Positions 42,380 to 54,760 of a DNA stretch of 64,000 bases are shown here, piece by piece. Every line of letters begins with the position of its first letter. Positions within the stretch are counted from its first letter, which is position 1. Origin of the DNA: Lepiota brunneoincarnata (taxonomy: Eukaryota; Basidiomycota; Agaricomycetes; Agaricales; Agaricaceae); assembly GCA_023014365.1 (NCBI GenBank), contig JAEBUN010000036.1, positions 248,001 through 312,000 of the forward strand, in the 5' to 3' direction. Both the position numbers and the translations under genes were made by a program. The notes beneath the pieces are model-generated. The model saw only the letters and a program-made list of their open reading frames with translations. It was not told the DNA's origin and did not search any database.

Positions 42380-43810
42380 TTCCTTCTTCCAGATATTTGG
42401 CTAAGTAATTTGGTTTGTAGTATTCAACTTGAGGTTGGTTGGTGGAGTCTGATCAAGGGGGAATGACAGGAGAAAAGGTGGGTGTAGGGGTTCTGTGGAG
42501 ATCGAGTATGGTGGCAGTTTCTGGGGAAGGGGGTTGTCCTGGATAGAAAATGTCATATAGGAGACGTCTGAAATGAGGACTTTCTATTCTTTCTTCTGGT
42601 GGGGGGATTGGGTTTTCTTCAGAAAGAACCACATGGTTCTCCTGTGATATTGGACTTGGCAACATCATTGTAACATTCCTCATAGTAGTTGTTGTTAGTG
42701 AGGTTGGTGTATCAACTAGGAGTGAAGGGGGTCATTGTGGAACAGGTTGCTGAAGTTTGGGAGTAGGGGGTGTGTCGAGTCTTTTGGTTTGGACATTCAG
42801 TCCGTTTATGGCACAGTTGGAAAACAGCACAATGGGGGCATCTATACTTGATGCAGTTGTATGAGTAGTGCCCTGGGGCATATTGCTTGCATCTGAGGCA
42901 GGCAAATTGGGGGCAGTCCATGGCCCAGTGTCCTGTATGTCTGCATTGGATGCAGACTGATCTGTTGGTGGTTTGGGGGTTGGTTCGTGAGTGAGCAGGA
43001 TTGGGGGAGTTCCAAATCAGGATGTTGTTATTGGTGATGGTGTGGGTGGTGTTCTTGGTGGGGGTGAGAAGTCTGAAGGGATTTCTGATGTTGGTGGGCT
43101 TCTTTCCCTTGCTGGGGGTGGTGGTGGTGACTGTGGTAGGGGTCATCATGGTAGTGGTGGGGGAGATGGTTGCAGTGGGGGGCTGCGAGGTATGTATCTC
43201 ATCTCATTTGGGTAGGTTCTTTGACACCTTGGACATGAGGCTCAATTGTGAGCAGAGAAGTCACTCAAGTGATTCTGCCCAGGCATGTTGCATATTGTAT
43301 GCAGTAGTGAGAGCCTTAGTTTGTTGTATGTGGTGGGTGTAGTCATACCAGAGTTGTTGGTCATATTCTGAAATTGGAGAGTGTTCCAATTTATTCATAA
43401 AGGCTCCATTGGTGGCAGATCTCTGTCAGAAGGGTGATCTGGTCCATGTGGTCGTACTCCAGCTGTATGGTATCTAAGGGAGGCAGCTGGGGCAATTGTT
43501 GGTTCTGGGGTGGCATTGGGATTGGGGGTCTTGTCTCTGAGGGAGGCGTAAGCAGCGGCGAAGGTGTGAGAGGGGGTGTTGGGAGATGGGGCCAGAACAG
43601 GAGTTGTTTGAAGTGTTGTATGTTCGACACTTGCATTATTGACGATGATGATGGAAGATGATGAGGAAGGTGTTGTGGAGAAGGGGGGAGTGGTTTGGGG
43701 GCAAGTGAGGTCGAGGTTCATAGGTATCTTTTTAAGTATGTTTGGTGTGGGAGTGGAGTTGTCTTTGGCAGGTTCTGGTAGGTTCCTGATCTTTCTGGGG
43801 AATTCCATAA
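42380..43810 (-). pseudogene. Gypsy G copy 2: 3' zinc-knuckle ORF
   Basis: Best preserved form of this ORF: the open frame 43149-42712 carries CIQCRHTGHWAMDC, CLRCKQYAPGHYSYNC and CPHCAVFQLCHKRTEC in a row (42790-42965). Upstream 43808-43395 is Thr/Pro/Ser-rich. Same order as in copy 1. Confidence 0.7.
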
Positions 43811-45420
43811 GCTTCTTTATACTTGGTTAAGTATTCTTTGGTGTTTGCATGGAGTGTTTCATTGGTAATCCATTCATTCTCTGTGTGGGAGTACCCTTTC
43901 CATTTGATGTAGTATTGAAGTTTTCCGCAATATCGGCAGTGATTTAGAATGGCTTCTATTTTGTATTCTTCTTCTTCATTGATGATGTCTGGTGGTGGTG
44001 GAGTTGGGTAAGATCCATATGCTTCTGTTTTGGTATATGGGGTTAGAAGATTTCAGTGGAATACTGGATGTATCTTCCATTTGATTGGAAGTTTTAGTTT
44101 GTATGTGAGTGGTGATAAGACTTCTGAGATAAGGAAAGGTCCTAGTCTTTTTGGGGATATTTTGTTGGAGATGAAGGGGAGTTTGAGGTTCTTGGCTTCT
44201 AGCCATACTTTTTGATGTGTTTCAAGGGGTCTGACAGTTCTTCTGGTTCTTTGTTTCATAATATCAGTGGAGAGTTGATGTGCCGCATGTGCTTCTTTTC
44301 TGGCATCATCAAGGAGTCTGATGCATTCATCTACTGATGGGAAGTTTGATGTTTCCATTACCATGGGTATTGGCGGAGGGTTGTATCCCATGATTAGTTT
44401 GAATGGGGATTTCTGCCTTGAGGCATGTATTTTGGAGTTGTGTGCAAACTCGGTGATAGAGAGGGTTTCTGACCAGTCAAGTGGGTTCCTGGTGCAGTAT
44501 ATGGTGAGATAGGTCTTGATTTCTTGGTTATATTGTTCAGTAGAACCATCTGTCTGGGGATGGTATGCAGTTGAGAATGCTTGTTGGATGTTTAAGCATT
44601 TGGCTAGTTCTTGGAGGGAGTTGGCAGCAAATCTGGGGTCTTGATCTGATATGATCTTATCAGGTAATCCAAACCTAGTGAAGACTTTTTCTATTAATAG
44701 TCATCCAATGTCATCGGTGTTTGATTGATCTGAGGTTGGGATGAAAATTACCCCCTTCGTAAGGCCATGGTCCACCACAGACAATATCGCATTATGACCG
44801 GCACTAGGCAGTAGACCGGTGATAAGATCCCATGAGATTTGGGCAAATGGGCACTTGGAAGATGATGGTGGGATTGGTTGAGTCAGTGTGTGATCCGGTC
44901 TGCATATGATTTTGTGTTGCTGACACTCTGGACAGCCTTTGATGTAGTTCTTTATGAACATTGACATTCCTGGCCAATATACTTCTTTCTTGGATAGGCA
45001 GTATGTTTCCTGTTCTCCGGGGTGGCCATGTGTAGGGTGGTCGTGGTATCTTGCGATGACATTGCATCTGAGTTGGAGGTCTTCTGGAATGATGACACAT
45101 TCTTGGAACATGAGGAGTGGGCCATTTGAGGTCGGGACTGTTCCAAAGTCTTTATCGGCAGCAGTTAGGGTGGGTTTCCTTTAGGAGTTTGAAAGCTTAA
45201 GTGGTTCTAGCATCATATTTGGGTGATTCTGTGATTCTGTCTTGGAGTTCCATGTCGACGGTGGTGATAAAGAGGTGTTCTGGGAGTACTGTGATCAGGT
45301 TTTGATCTTCTATGTCAGTGGTGGCGACAAAGAGGTTATTTGGAAGCATGGTGATGTCTTCGTTATCATTATCCTCATCAGGGATGTGATCTGGACGTCT
45401 TGATAGAGCATCTGGTGCAG
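43811..45420 (-). pseudogene. Gypsy G copy 2: integrase and chromodomain
   Basis: H2C2 finger (HDHPTHGHPGEQ..CPECQQHK, 44900-45055), first Asp segment SWDLITGLLPS, then after a broken stretch FRFGLPDK-type region and PQTDGSTEQ (Glu, 44530-44560), GYNPPPIP (44390) and a chromodomain EEYKIEAILNHCRYCGKL..YIKWKGYSHTENEW (43845-43980) with no stop in it. A frameshift near 45165 and a stop near 44700 disable it. Confidence 0.85.
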
Positions 45421-46484
45421 GGATCTTTGATCCTGGGACATGTTCCAGTTTGAAGTTGTAGTTGGCGAGGGTCTGGACCCATCATGCTTGTTGGCGGTTG
45501 ATTTTCTGGGGTTTACTGCCAATACATGAGGTTTTGGTGGTCCATTCTGATATGGACAGTATGGGGGCTGCCAAGGAGGTAGTGGCGCCATTGTTTGAGG
45601 GCTCGGATAATAGTGAGGAGTTCCCTGTCATAGATGTCGTAGTTGCGTTCTGCCGGTCCAAACATTTTTGAATAGAACGATATGGGTTTCCATATTCCGT
45701 TGATGTCATGTTGGTACAGGACAGCTCCTGATGTGAATTTGGAAGCATTGGCTTCTATTTTGAAGGGTTTTGTGGAGTCAGGCATGAGGAGTACTGGTTC
45801 CTTTAAGAATTTGTTTTTGAGCATTTCAAACGCTTTCTGTTGTTCTTCTTTCCATTCAAATTTGTTTGATTTGGATAGGAGTTGGTTGAGGGGTTTGGTG
45901 TGGTGGGAGTACCTGCAGATGAACTTCTGGTAGAAGTTACAGAATCCGATGAATTTCCGAATGTGTCGGACTGTTTTCAGCACTGGCCAGTCTTCTATTC
46001 CCTTGAGTTTTCCAGGGTCTATTTTTATTTCATCTGGTGTGATGATCATGCCAAGATACTCAAGTCATTGTTTGTTGAACTTGCATTTTTCCGTTTTGAG
46101 GTAGAGGTCGTTTTCCTGCAGGATTTGCAGTACTTTTTCCATGAGTCAGTTGGTTTCTTCCTGGGTTTTACCATAGATTAGGATATCATCCATATAGATG
46201 ATGATTTCTCCTTTCTCCATTATCTCGGAGAATAACATGTCCATCATGTGTTGGAACGTTGCAGGACTATTGTAAAGTCCAAAAAACATTACAGTTGGTT
46301 CGAAAAGACCCATGGGAGTCTTGAATGCTGCTTTCCATTGATTGCCATCTTTGATTCTGACGTTATTGTATCCTAGGCGGATGTCAAGCTTAGTGAAGTA
46401 CTTAGCTCCTTTGAGTTTGTCCATGATAGAGGAAATCATGGGGATTGGGTAGGCGTTTTGACAGTATGATCATTTAGATAACGA
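45421..46484 (-). pseudogene. Gypsy G copy 2: RT and RNase H
   Basis: RT part 46439-46146 includes [13 protein letters not shown] and YMDDILIYG, stopped by TGA 46146-46148 at the codon where copy 1 also has TGA. 46049-45513 continues with FCNFYQKFI, the RNase H EANASKF (Asp replaced by Asn; the region is deleted in copy 1) and MDHQNLMYW. RT upstream of TYPIP is cut by element B at 46485. Confidence 0.85.
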
Positions 46485-46888
46485 TGTGGGGTGAAGGGTG
46501 TGAGTTCAAAGGGGTAGTAGTCAACAATGGGAGATTTGAATATGAGTTTTTCTTTTAGTGAGCGAACTTTGAGATGAACAAAGGGTAAATTCAATGGTTA
46601 ACTACGCGAGTACAAGCCGATTATATAGCTATGAGAGGCGCCTAAGCACCGGATGAGCGAGAAATAATGAAAGAGCCTATTCTACGGTCTAAGCTAAGTC
46701 CAATCTGTGAGACCCGTCAAGGCGGCGGTCTAATTGACTGGGTCTGTGTCTAAGCAAGATGAAAGGAATAACTAACTACGAGTCCGAGAGCATGTTTTAT
46801 AAGTCCAAGCACACATTCTGTGCTGCCATGTCACCGTCGCCAAGTCACTGTGGGTCCATGCTCAGGTAGCCACAGTGCTACCCCCACA
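46485..46888 (-). repeat. 3' LTR of element B
   Basis: 404 bp, TGTGGGGTGAAGG...GCTACCCCCACA on plus, followed (plus) by CCTCCCCCTTAC, whose complement is a polypurine tract for minus-strand orientation. Confidence 0.92.
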
Positions 46889-46965
46889 CCTCCCCCTTAC
46901 TTTCCGAATGCAACTGTCCTCAGTTGTCATCCCATTCCTTCAACTCTTCCATCCTGATGTCCTCC

Positions 46966-48369
46966 TCATCCACAACCTTCTCCAACTCCTCTGGATCGAT
47001 GAACTCTGTAACCAGCAAGCAATTGCGAGATCAAGGGAAGTAAGGGATGAGACAGAATGCTGCAAATTTGAGCTTTGAGACCACGCCGTTCACCTCGGCT
47101 AGTATGTAGGCACCACTGTTGAGACGTTTGACCACCAGCATAGGACCAAAATAACGCAGCTTGCACTTGCGACCAAGCTCCAGGTTCAATGCGTTTATTA
47201 AGAACCAGCACAAGGGATCCGGGCTTGAAGTCGTAGTCCACAATCCTACCCTCGTTTTGCCTAGCAAAGTCGTGCGTGGACTGATAACGTGCCGCCAAGA
47301 CCCGATCTTCGAGTTCCTTAAAGTCGCCATCTCGTTTCTTGAGGGTCCGTGCACGTATTGCGAGGAGCTGCAAGTTGGAGAGCTTGTGGGTGATGTGAGG
47401 GGTAAGGAATGTAGCTTCAGTGATGTCGAAGGGGAGAAGGGGTTCAATTCCATGGGTTGCATAGTAAGGAGTCATGCCAGTAGCCTTGCAAGTGGTAACA
47501 CGATCAGCCCAAAAGACGTAGGGGGCATGTTCATACCATTTCCGAGCATCACCATTGCAGGCCTTGACTAGAGCATCCTGAATCGTCCTATGAGTTGTTT
47601 CTACCACGCCATTGGATTGGGAGTTGTAAGCAGAGATTTGAATATGGCAGATATGGTACTTAGCAGCCAGCCAGTTGAGTGCAGCTACAAAAGGTGCTCC
47701 ATTGTCCGTAACAATCTCATCCAGCCCTCCCCAATGGCACAAGACTTCCTCAAAGATGAATGATCCAAGTGTGCGGCTGGTTTCTCAAGTCAGGGCACGC
47801 CATTCCGGCCATCCAGTGAGGCTACAGCGAGCTTGGACAATATACTTGAAGCCGTGAGAGGGGGGCATATGCATGGTGTCAACATAGGCTTTCCGGAAGA
47901 GTGCTGCTGGGTGTTGTACAGTAGGGGGGATGACAACTCGCTGCATGGATCGAATCTGGCATTGGTGGCACGATTGGAGGTACCATCGTAAGTCTTGGTC
48001 CAGGTTCGGCCAGTAAAATCGGTCACCCAGGGTTCGTCATGTCGCGTAAAAGCCCTTGTGACCTAAGCAATCATGTGTCTCGATCAACAATCGATAACGG
48101 TTGGATGCCCCCATGATGACCTGGCGATGTCGTCCGCTGTACTCCTTCCTCCACAACTTGTTCCCACTGACGAAAAACTTGCCTGCGTGACGGAGAAAAG
48201 CCTTTTTGGCCTTGTCAGTGAGTCCCTGTGGCATTTTCATCGTCTCCAGAAAGGTTTTGACTTTCCCCAGCTCTTCATCCCGGTCCCTAGTTTGATTGTC
48301 ATACCGCTCCAGATATCCACCCAGTCTGTCCTCCTCCCCAGTTCTTCTGCCAATGGTGTCCTCAGTCAT
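46966..48369 (-). pseudogene. Element B integrase
   Basis: Frame 48369-48037 leads to the zinc finger (ETHDCLGHKGFYAT, then CQIRSMQ near 47950), the first Asp in YVDTMHMPPS (47860), TDNGAPF (second Asp, 47710) and NGVVETTHR (Glu, 47600). The 258-codon open stretch 47742-46966 runs to the C-terminal basic region. All catalytic residues are present. Stops and frameshifts near 47742-48037 separate the parts. Confidence 0.85.
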
Positions 48370-48407
48370 TCCCCTGCTCCATCATCATGACCCCCACTGT
48401 CCCACCC

Positions 48408-50049
48408 CTACCAACTGATCCCTGCCACCCAAATTCCACAACCCAGCACCTCATCCACCCAGTCCTCTGCCTCCTCAATCCCCTCTCCTTCCTCCTCGCC
48501 CTTGTCTTCTGCCACTCTCCTTCTGGACAACCCATCCGAACCCTTATGCTTGGCCCCTGGAACATGAACCAACTTGAAGTCAAACATCAAGATCGCCAAG
48601 ATCCATCGATTCATCGCTGCATTGGGGTGAATATCTGACTTGTTGAGCATCCCCTTGATATACTGTGTGTCCACTTCAACCACCAGGTTCTGGGCACCGA
48701 TAATCCAAAGCTTTGTCGCATTTAGGGCACGACACAGTCCATAGAGCTTCGAGTTTTGCCTGTGAGTACTGCGAGATCCGGTCATTCCATGCAATTGATC
48801 CAAAACGTGCAGGTCTCCGTCGTTCCTCCACATCGAGCTGTGCCAAGATGAAACTGACTGCAATAATAGAAGTGTCAACAGGACAGAATAATGTTGAAGG
48901 GGAGGGAATGATCAATCGGCCATATCGCTTCACACCTTGCGACCCTCTCCTTCACTTCCTCCATAGCCTTTCTCTGCTCATCTTCCCACTGAAACTCCCC
49001 CTTTGTCACCCTTGTCAACTTTGTCAATGGGTTGCATACTTCTGCAAAGTTTTGAATCCAGTTCCGCACTGTCCCAGCCATACCCAGAAAGCCTTGCACT
49101 TCTGAGACGTTCCTACACTCAGGCCACTTCAAGACCTTCCCCACCGTGGTTGCATCCGGCTCCTGTCCTCTGTACATGCACAACCTCCCAACCACCACTA
49201 TTTCTGGCAAGCAAAGTTGAAGCTTCTTTGCCGATACTGTAGCGCCTGCATGTTTGAGCCTGGTGGAGTACTCTATTGAGATCCATCACATGCTCCCAGA
49301 CAAAACGTCAAATCCCTGAATTTGCTGGGATTGTCTTGTAAGTGCCGTCTGTATGTTCATAGCACATTTTTGGCCCTAACAAGGTGACATCATCCAGAAA
49401 GTTTGGTGCCTTATCCATCTCATCTTGCAGGATGAATGCAACATCATTGTGAAAAATCCCAACAGAACCTGTCCATCCCTGCAGAAGTACCATAAGTCAC
49501 ATGGTCCCAAGTGGAGTATCAAATGTTGTGTAATCACGAGACCCTTCAGCTAGCGTGCAGTGGTCATAGCCCACAAAGAGGTCAAGTCCAGAATAAATTG
49601 CCCACGCTGAGCACTGTTCGGCATAGAGATACACAAGAGGTGGTTCCTGCAAGTCGCTGAATGGTGATAGCATTGAGGGGAGTAAGATTGTGGACGATGC
49701 GCACATTGCTATCCTTTTTGGCCACTGTGAACCACTGGTGTCGGTAGGAACTGTAGGATGATTCATATACTCCTGTTTCAACTTTCTGTTTGATGAGGCT
49801 GATGACCTTGTCGCGAATACCAGGAGGAATTGGCAGTGATTTTCGGGTCCAAGGAACATGCTCAATGACTGGAATCTTCACAGGTGCGAAATAATCCTCT
49901 CGAAATTGTCCTTTCTCCACCTCATCCCAAGCCAACCCAGTTTCATTCTTCACCAACACATCTGCCACCAGTTTTTGTTCCTCCAGCCACAAGAACTCAT
50001 TTGAGAACAATCCAATTGCGTCCATCCGCTCCTGAGTCAACCTGTTCAC
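48408..50049 (-). pseudogene. Element B reverse transcriptase and RNase H
   Basis: RT begins at 50049 with WLEEQKLVADVL and PVIEHVPW (parallel to HTLWVEKPIPIPP of element A), then VHNLTPLNAI, LDLFVGYDH, and the catalytic box as FLDDVTLLG (near 49395; usual YIDD). After stop TGA 49308-49310 it continues FVWEHVMDLNRVL and VQGFLGMAG. RNase H: ...LNATKLWIIGAQNLVVEVDTQY and HVPGAKHKGSDGLSR (48560-48700). Several frame changes show decay. Confidence 0.85.
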
Positions 50050-50362
50050 CTGGGGAAAATAGTGGTGGGAAAGGGGATAACCCAGGCAGGGACATCAGTG
50101 GGTCCTCAGGAAATTGTCACAAGATCCTGACGTCGCTTGGCATGGTTCCCGGTACTGGGTGGACCTTGTTGGCAACCTTCTTGTAGGCAAGACAGTGAGC
50201 ATTGGGATCCCAGGTGAATGACGATTCTAGCACCGCATTGGTAAGTGAATCCTGCCTCCCTCTCATCTCCATCCCCTCTTTCCCTCGTCCTTCCTCTCCA
50301 AACACCACCAACCCCCTTTTTACCCTTTCCTCCACCCATTTCCTTGTAGGCACCCTCACCCT

Positions 50363-50879
50363 TCATTCCCCATCTGCTGGATCTGTCACCTCTACTTCTA
50401 CACCCCCATCCACTCGTTCTACCTTCCCCAGCCTTACACTCCACTGCCATGGCCTTCCCAACAATAGTCGATATGGTGCTGACTTCACCACAAATGCATG
50501 TGCAAAGGTCTTGATACCCCCCACCTCAATCTCCAGCCACTCGATACAGCCCTCCAAGTCCTCCTTCCCTCCAGTTTGCTGTCTGCATGGTCATCCTTTG
50601 ACCCCGGTTAACCTCTATTCCCAGTTCTTCCCACAAGTCCTTTCGAACCACTACAATTTCTGACCCCTCATCCAGCAACCCCATCTCCTGCACCTTCCCC
50701 ATCAGCGTGACCTTGACTTCCCGAAGTGGTGTTGAGAATTCCAATGGGATCACTGGTGCAGTTGACAGAGCTGCCCCCACTGTCAGTATCTTCTGTGCAC
50801 GTGTGTTTTCCACCAGTATCTTGCGAAGATCGCCACTGATAGTCAATAGATCCTTCATTGATAGTTTTGGGGCTTCCAT
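50363..50879 (-). pseudogene. Element B aspartic protease
   Basis: 50879-50526: EFSTPLREVKVTLMG..., then LLDEGSEIVVVRKDLWEELG. LLDEGSE is the active-site loop (usual D-S/T-G; here D-E-G). 50557-50363 in another frame gives the C-terminal ...APYRLLLGRPWQW, the typical (I)LGRPW(L) end of retroelement proteases. The D-E-G form is common in fungal Gypsy of this clade (PxxLLDEGSEI). Confidence 0.7.
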
Positions 50880-50880
50880 A

Positions 50881-51587
50881 TCAAGAACCTGCTAGGTAGA
50901 CCTGCTGCGCTGCCTGGGGGTCCGCCATTTTGCACTCGAAGCGATAAGCCTGTTGCTGGTAAGTGTTTGGCACCTTCTCCTCCTTTCTTCCACCTGTCTC
51001 ACTCCCTTCTCCACTTTTCCTCCCTGACCCCCTCCTTTCCTGTGCTCTTGTGGTCACCAATCCATCTGCCTCTCCTTCCGCTATCTCCTCCAGTTCTGCC
51101 ACAGCACCCCACACAAACCCCTCCTTGTCACCCTCCTGCGCTGAGATGTAGGAACTAAATGCTGTTGGAGCCATGAGGTGTGGTGGCAGCTCTCGCTGTA
51201 CTGGTCTAGTTGGTGTAGTTGTCGGTGCCATTCTTGAGGTAAGGAGTCCACCATACTTCTCGTCAATTGCCCCCTTAAAGCCTCCAGGGTGTCGTAGAAT
51301 ATGTGAGCCTGTCCGCATGAACATGGTACCCACTGGGGAGGACAACTAGTTGTCCAGCACACATGTACTCTGGAACAATTGGACACATGCGAATGCGATG
51401 ATCTCTTTTGCACATGAGGCATGAAGTATTGGGGATGGTTGGAGTAGAGGGAAGAGCTGGGCCAAATGTGGATCGTGGAGTACTGACAGCAGCTTGTTGA
51501 TAGGTGCCTGCTGTTCCTGGAGTTGTCCAGTGAGCTGGAGGAGGAATGTGTTCGGCAACCATTGGAGCTACCATGATGAGTCGAACA
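50881..51587 (-). pseudogene. Element B gag, zinc-knuckle part
   Basis: Minus strand after the Tc1 insertion: 51574-51275 carries CLMCKRDHRIRMCP (CX2CX3HX4C), one zinc knuckle for RNA packaging. 51345-50881 continues as a Glu/Gly-rich linker toward the protease. The frame changes at about 51300. Confidence 0.65.
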
Positions 51588-51589
51588 TA

Positions 51590-53192
51590 TAGTGGCGTCC
51601 AAAAGTATCTGCACCGTCACATGACCAACAGATCAACTCTCTCTTGTTCTTCAAGATCATTGTTGTTGCATCCATAAATTATATTGACAGAGAGCTAAGC
51701 ATGTAGGGAATTGATATATAGTAGTAGAGAGACATAATATACAGAATTTAAATCAAAAAATGAGGAGGAGTGTGAAAAGGATGATGCAATACTTTTGGAC
51801 ATCACCTATTAAGAGATAAGATTAGAGCATTGTGGGATGAAAACAAAACCATTCACCTCGAAACAAGTTAGTACTTGGTGTTTCCACCCCGGGCCTTAAT
51901 TACTGCCTCAACACTGATGAGGCATACTCTCAAAAAGGGTGTCCAAAATTTCTTGAGATATATTACCCCATTCCTCCTGAAGAGCAGCCCACATCTCATC
52001 CCGGTTGCGAGGAAGAGGGTCACAGGCATGCACAAGACGATCCAATTGGTCCCATGCATGCTCTATAATGTTCATATCAGGGCTTGAGGGTGGCCAGTCC
52101 AAGTGGCAAATTTTTTTCTTCTTGAAAAATTCTTTGGCAACTTTACTCCTGTGTTTCGGATCATTATCCTGCTGGAAAATCGGTGCGCTTCAACCTGTGG
52201 ATCTCAGATTAAGATCCTTGAGAGTCCCTAGATAAGACTTTTCAAGGATCTTGACATAATCTGGACCACACATGATGCCGGATATCTGATGTAACCTCCC
52301 TACCCCCCGACTAGTGACGCACCCCCAAACCATAATATTCCCCCCCCCATGTTTGATGTTCTTCTTGGTAAATCGAGGGTCCAGGGCATGTCCGGGCTTC
52401 ATCCAAGCATATTGATGGCCATCTGACTTGAAAAGGAGGAATTTAGATTCATCGGAGAAAATTACCTCCTTCCAGTCATCAACTGTCCAATCAGAATGCT
52501 GGCATGCCCATGCAAGTCGCTTCTTCTGATTGATTTCAGAAATGTAGGGACAGGGCCTCCTGACTCAGCATATCAATCCTTTCTCCTTTAGGGAGCGTGC
52601 TACTGTTTGGCGTGACACACCCGGGAAGGTGGTTTTAGCCAATTCAGTTGCATTGGATACCTCCGTTCAGGCAAGAAGCCGGGCCCCAACTCGCACTTGG
52701 CGCTCATCCAGCTTTCGAGGGCGACCAGATTTGGGCCTGACATAATATGGATCTTCAGTTTTGGAGAATCTGTCGAGTACACGGCCAACAGTAGAGTGAT
52801 GGATACTGATCCTTGACCCGATCTGTCTATGGGTCATCCCAGAAGACCGGAGTTCAACAATGCGAGCGACTTTAGATGGGGAAGTATAGACCATGGTGTA
52901 ATGAGGCTGAATGATGCAAAAAACTTGAGGTTTGTTCACTCTGGCTTTGCCTATATAGCTTCAAAGGTGATTGAACTTAGATGTCCAAAAGAAATGCACC
53001 ATAGGTGTGGCACTAAAACATGAATTTTATTCCTAGAATACATTATACAGCAAAGTTTCATTGCCATGATGATTCCTTGTGTCCTGGAGCACGAAACAGC
53101 ATACTTTGTTTCACCTCAAGTGTTACATGAAATAGATAAGCAAGATCAAGAGATCAGGTCACATGATGGTGCGATACTTTTGGATGCCACTG
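51590..53192 (-). mobile_element. Tc1-like transposon in element B gag
   Basis: 1603 bp flanked by TA (51588-51589, 53193-53194). Terminal inverted repeats: left AGTGGCGTCCAAAAGTATC (from 51591), right (inverted) CAGTGGCATCCAAAAGTATC. Transposase on the minus strand between. Removing it joins gag ...NAYTHAY to the zinc-knuckle part. Confidence 0.9.
51868..52939 (-). pseudogene. Tc1-like transposase (DD34E)
   Basis: N-terminus 52939-52667 with two helix-turn-helix parts (SKVARIVELRSSGMTHRQIG; GRPRKLDERQ); then DWTVDDWKEV and SDESKF (first Asp, about 52460), GGGNIMVWGCV, and after TGA 52190-52192 FQQDNDPKHR (second Asp) and SPDMNIIEHAW (Glu). Catalytic residues intact; disabled by TGA 52190 (Arg expected) and breaks near 52560-52680. 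Confidence 0.85.
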
Positions 53193-53194
53193 TA

Positions 53195-54110
53195 AGCATG
53201 CGTGTAGGCGTTGTCCCGGATGTTGAGATCTTGTAATTTGGCTGTGAGTTCCTCTACTTCTCCCATCTCCTTCAGCTTCTCCTCTTCAAACCTCACCCTC
53301 CTCGTCCTCACTTCCTCTCTCTCCTTTCCCCTCCCTTTACATACTCGTGGCCTCTCGTCTTCATCCTCACTCAATCCTTCTGTCATTCCACCCTCATCTT
53401 CACTGCTCTCTCCCCTTCTTGCCTTCCATCCTCCAACCTTTTGCCTCCTCTTTTTCAATGCATAATCCACCTCGTCCCCATCTTCATCTTCATCCACAGT
53501 TCCTCTTGCATACACCAATTGTCCTGCTGCCAAGGCTTTGTTCATTTTTGGGATCTTTGACCGGTCCATTGTATGATCATCAACCAGGAGTTGACTGCGG
53601 ATAGTTATACAAGCCTTTGAAGGTAAGCCTTTCCAAAAGTACCTGTCACATTCTCCTTCATTGAGTTTCTTTTCGTCAAGTAGGTGTGCTGCGATTGGTC
53701 AGAACTTTCGGTAATATGTGTTGAGATCCTCCACATCCCTAATGTAGCCATCTGCTGAGGCATCGATGAGTTTGAGAAGCTGACTGATAGAATATTTCTC
53801 ATCAGGGGATGTCATGGCGTACGACTCGAGGATCTCTTTCTTCATCACATCCCAATCCTGCTCATACCCTTCCAAACTCCTCCAATATTCCTTTGTCTCC
53901 GCATCTGTGTACCGCACCACCATCTGTGTCTTCTCCGCCTTATCCAATCCACATGCTGCTGCCTGCACCTCAAACTCCTTCAAAAACTCCTGCAGTTCCT
54001 CTGGGTACCTCGAATCAAAGTCCGGAGCTCATCTACTTCCTGGAGCTGGCATCCCTGCCATCCCCTTTATTACTGGTGTCATCATATTTGGTGCGATATA
54101 ATGGCTGAGT
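53195..54110 (-). pseudogene. Element B gag, capsid part
   Basis: 53983-53699: MVVRYTDAETKEYWRSLEGYEQDWDVMK then ESYAMTSPDEKYSISQLLKLI and VEDLNTYYRKF, a helical capsid-type Gag. 53569-53195 continues with a Glu/Arg/Lys-rich coiled segment (KIPKMNKALAAG ... VEELTAKLQDLNI) up to the Tc1 insertion. Frameshift or stop near 53600-53700. Confidence 0.65.
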
Positions 54111-54357
54111 AACTCTCTTCGTGAATGTCCTGCATAATGTCTTGTCGTCTATGGTGGCGTCACGTTGCTCTCGTTCTATCGATGCATTCATTGTTATGCC
54201 TGCTAGCCTGGGTATTCTCGACGGAGGTGGCTGACTCCTCGAATAGGTGTTTGCTCGGGTTGTAAGGACGTCGTCCGTTATGATGAAGTAGGAAAGAGTT
54301 TGGGCTGAAGAGTTGAGAGTCAGAATGACCACAACCCCTTGCGGTGGGCTCCAATTA

Positions 54358-54760
54358 TGTGGGGTGAAGGGTGTGAGTTTGAAGGGGTAGTAGTCAACAA
54401 TGGGAGATTTGAATATGAGTTTTTCTTTTAGTGAGCGAACTTTGAGATGAACAAAGGGTAAATTCAATGGTTAACTACGCGAGTACAAGCCGATTATATA
54501 GCTATGAGAGGCGCCTAAGCACTGGACGAGCGAGAAATAATGAAAGACCTATTCTACGGTCTAAGCTAAGTCCAATCTGTGAGACCTGTCAAGGCGGCGG
54601 TCTTATTGACTGGGTCTGTGTCTAAGCAAGATGAAAGGAATAACTAACTACAAGTCCGAGAGTGTGTTTTATAAGTCCAAGCACGCATTCCATGCTGCCA
54701 CGTCACCGTCGCCAAGTCACTGTGGGTCCATGCTCAGGTAGCCACGGTGCTACCCCCACA
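54358..54760 (-). repeat. 5' LTR of element B
   Basis: 403 bp, partner of 46485-46888. Internally next to it (plus 54340-54357) TGGGCTCCAATTATG reads on the minus strand CATAATTGGAGCCCACCGC, a TGGAGC-type site suitable for tRNA priming. Confidence 0.9.

Larger units (their letters stand above)
46485..54760 (-). mobile_element. Complete Ty3/Gypsy element B nested in Gypsy G copy 2
   Basis: LTRs 46485-46888 and 54358-54760; host sequence duplicated as acga (or acgat, ambiguous by one T) and host RT continues on both sides. Minus-strand order: gag (54110-53195 and 51587-50881), protease (50879-50363), RT-RNase H (50049-48408), integrase (48369-46966). The gag is split by a Tc1-like transposon at 51590-53192. 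The two LTRs differ at about 15 positions by eye, almost all transitions, so the insertion is younger than most of the window. Confidence 0.9.
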
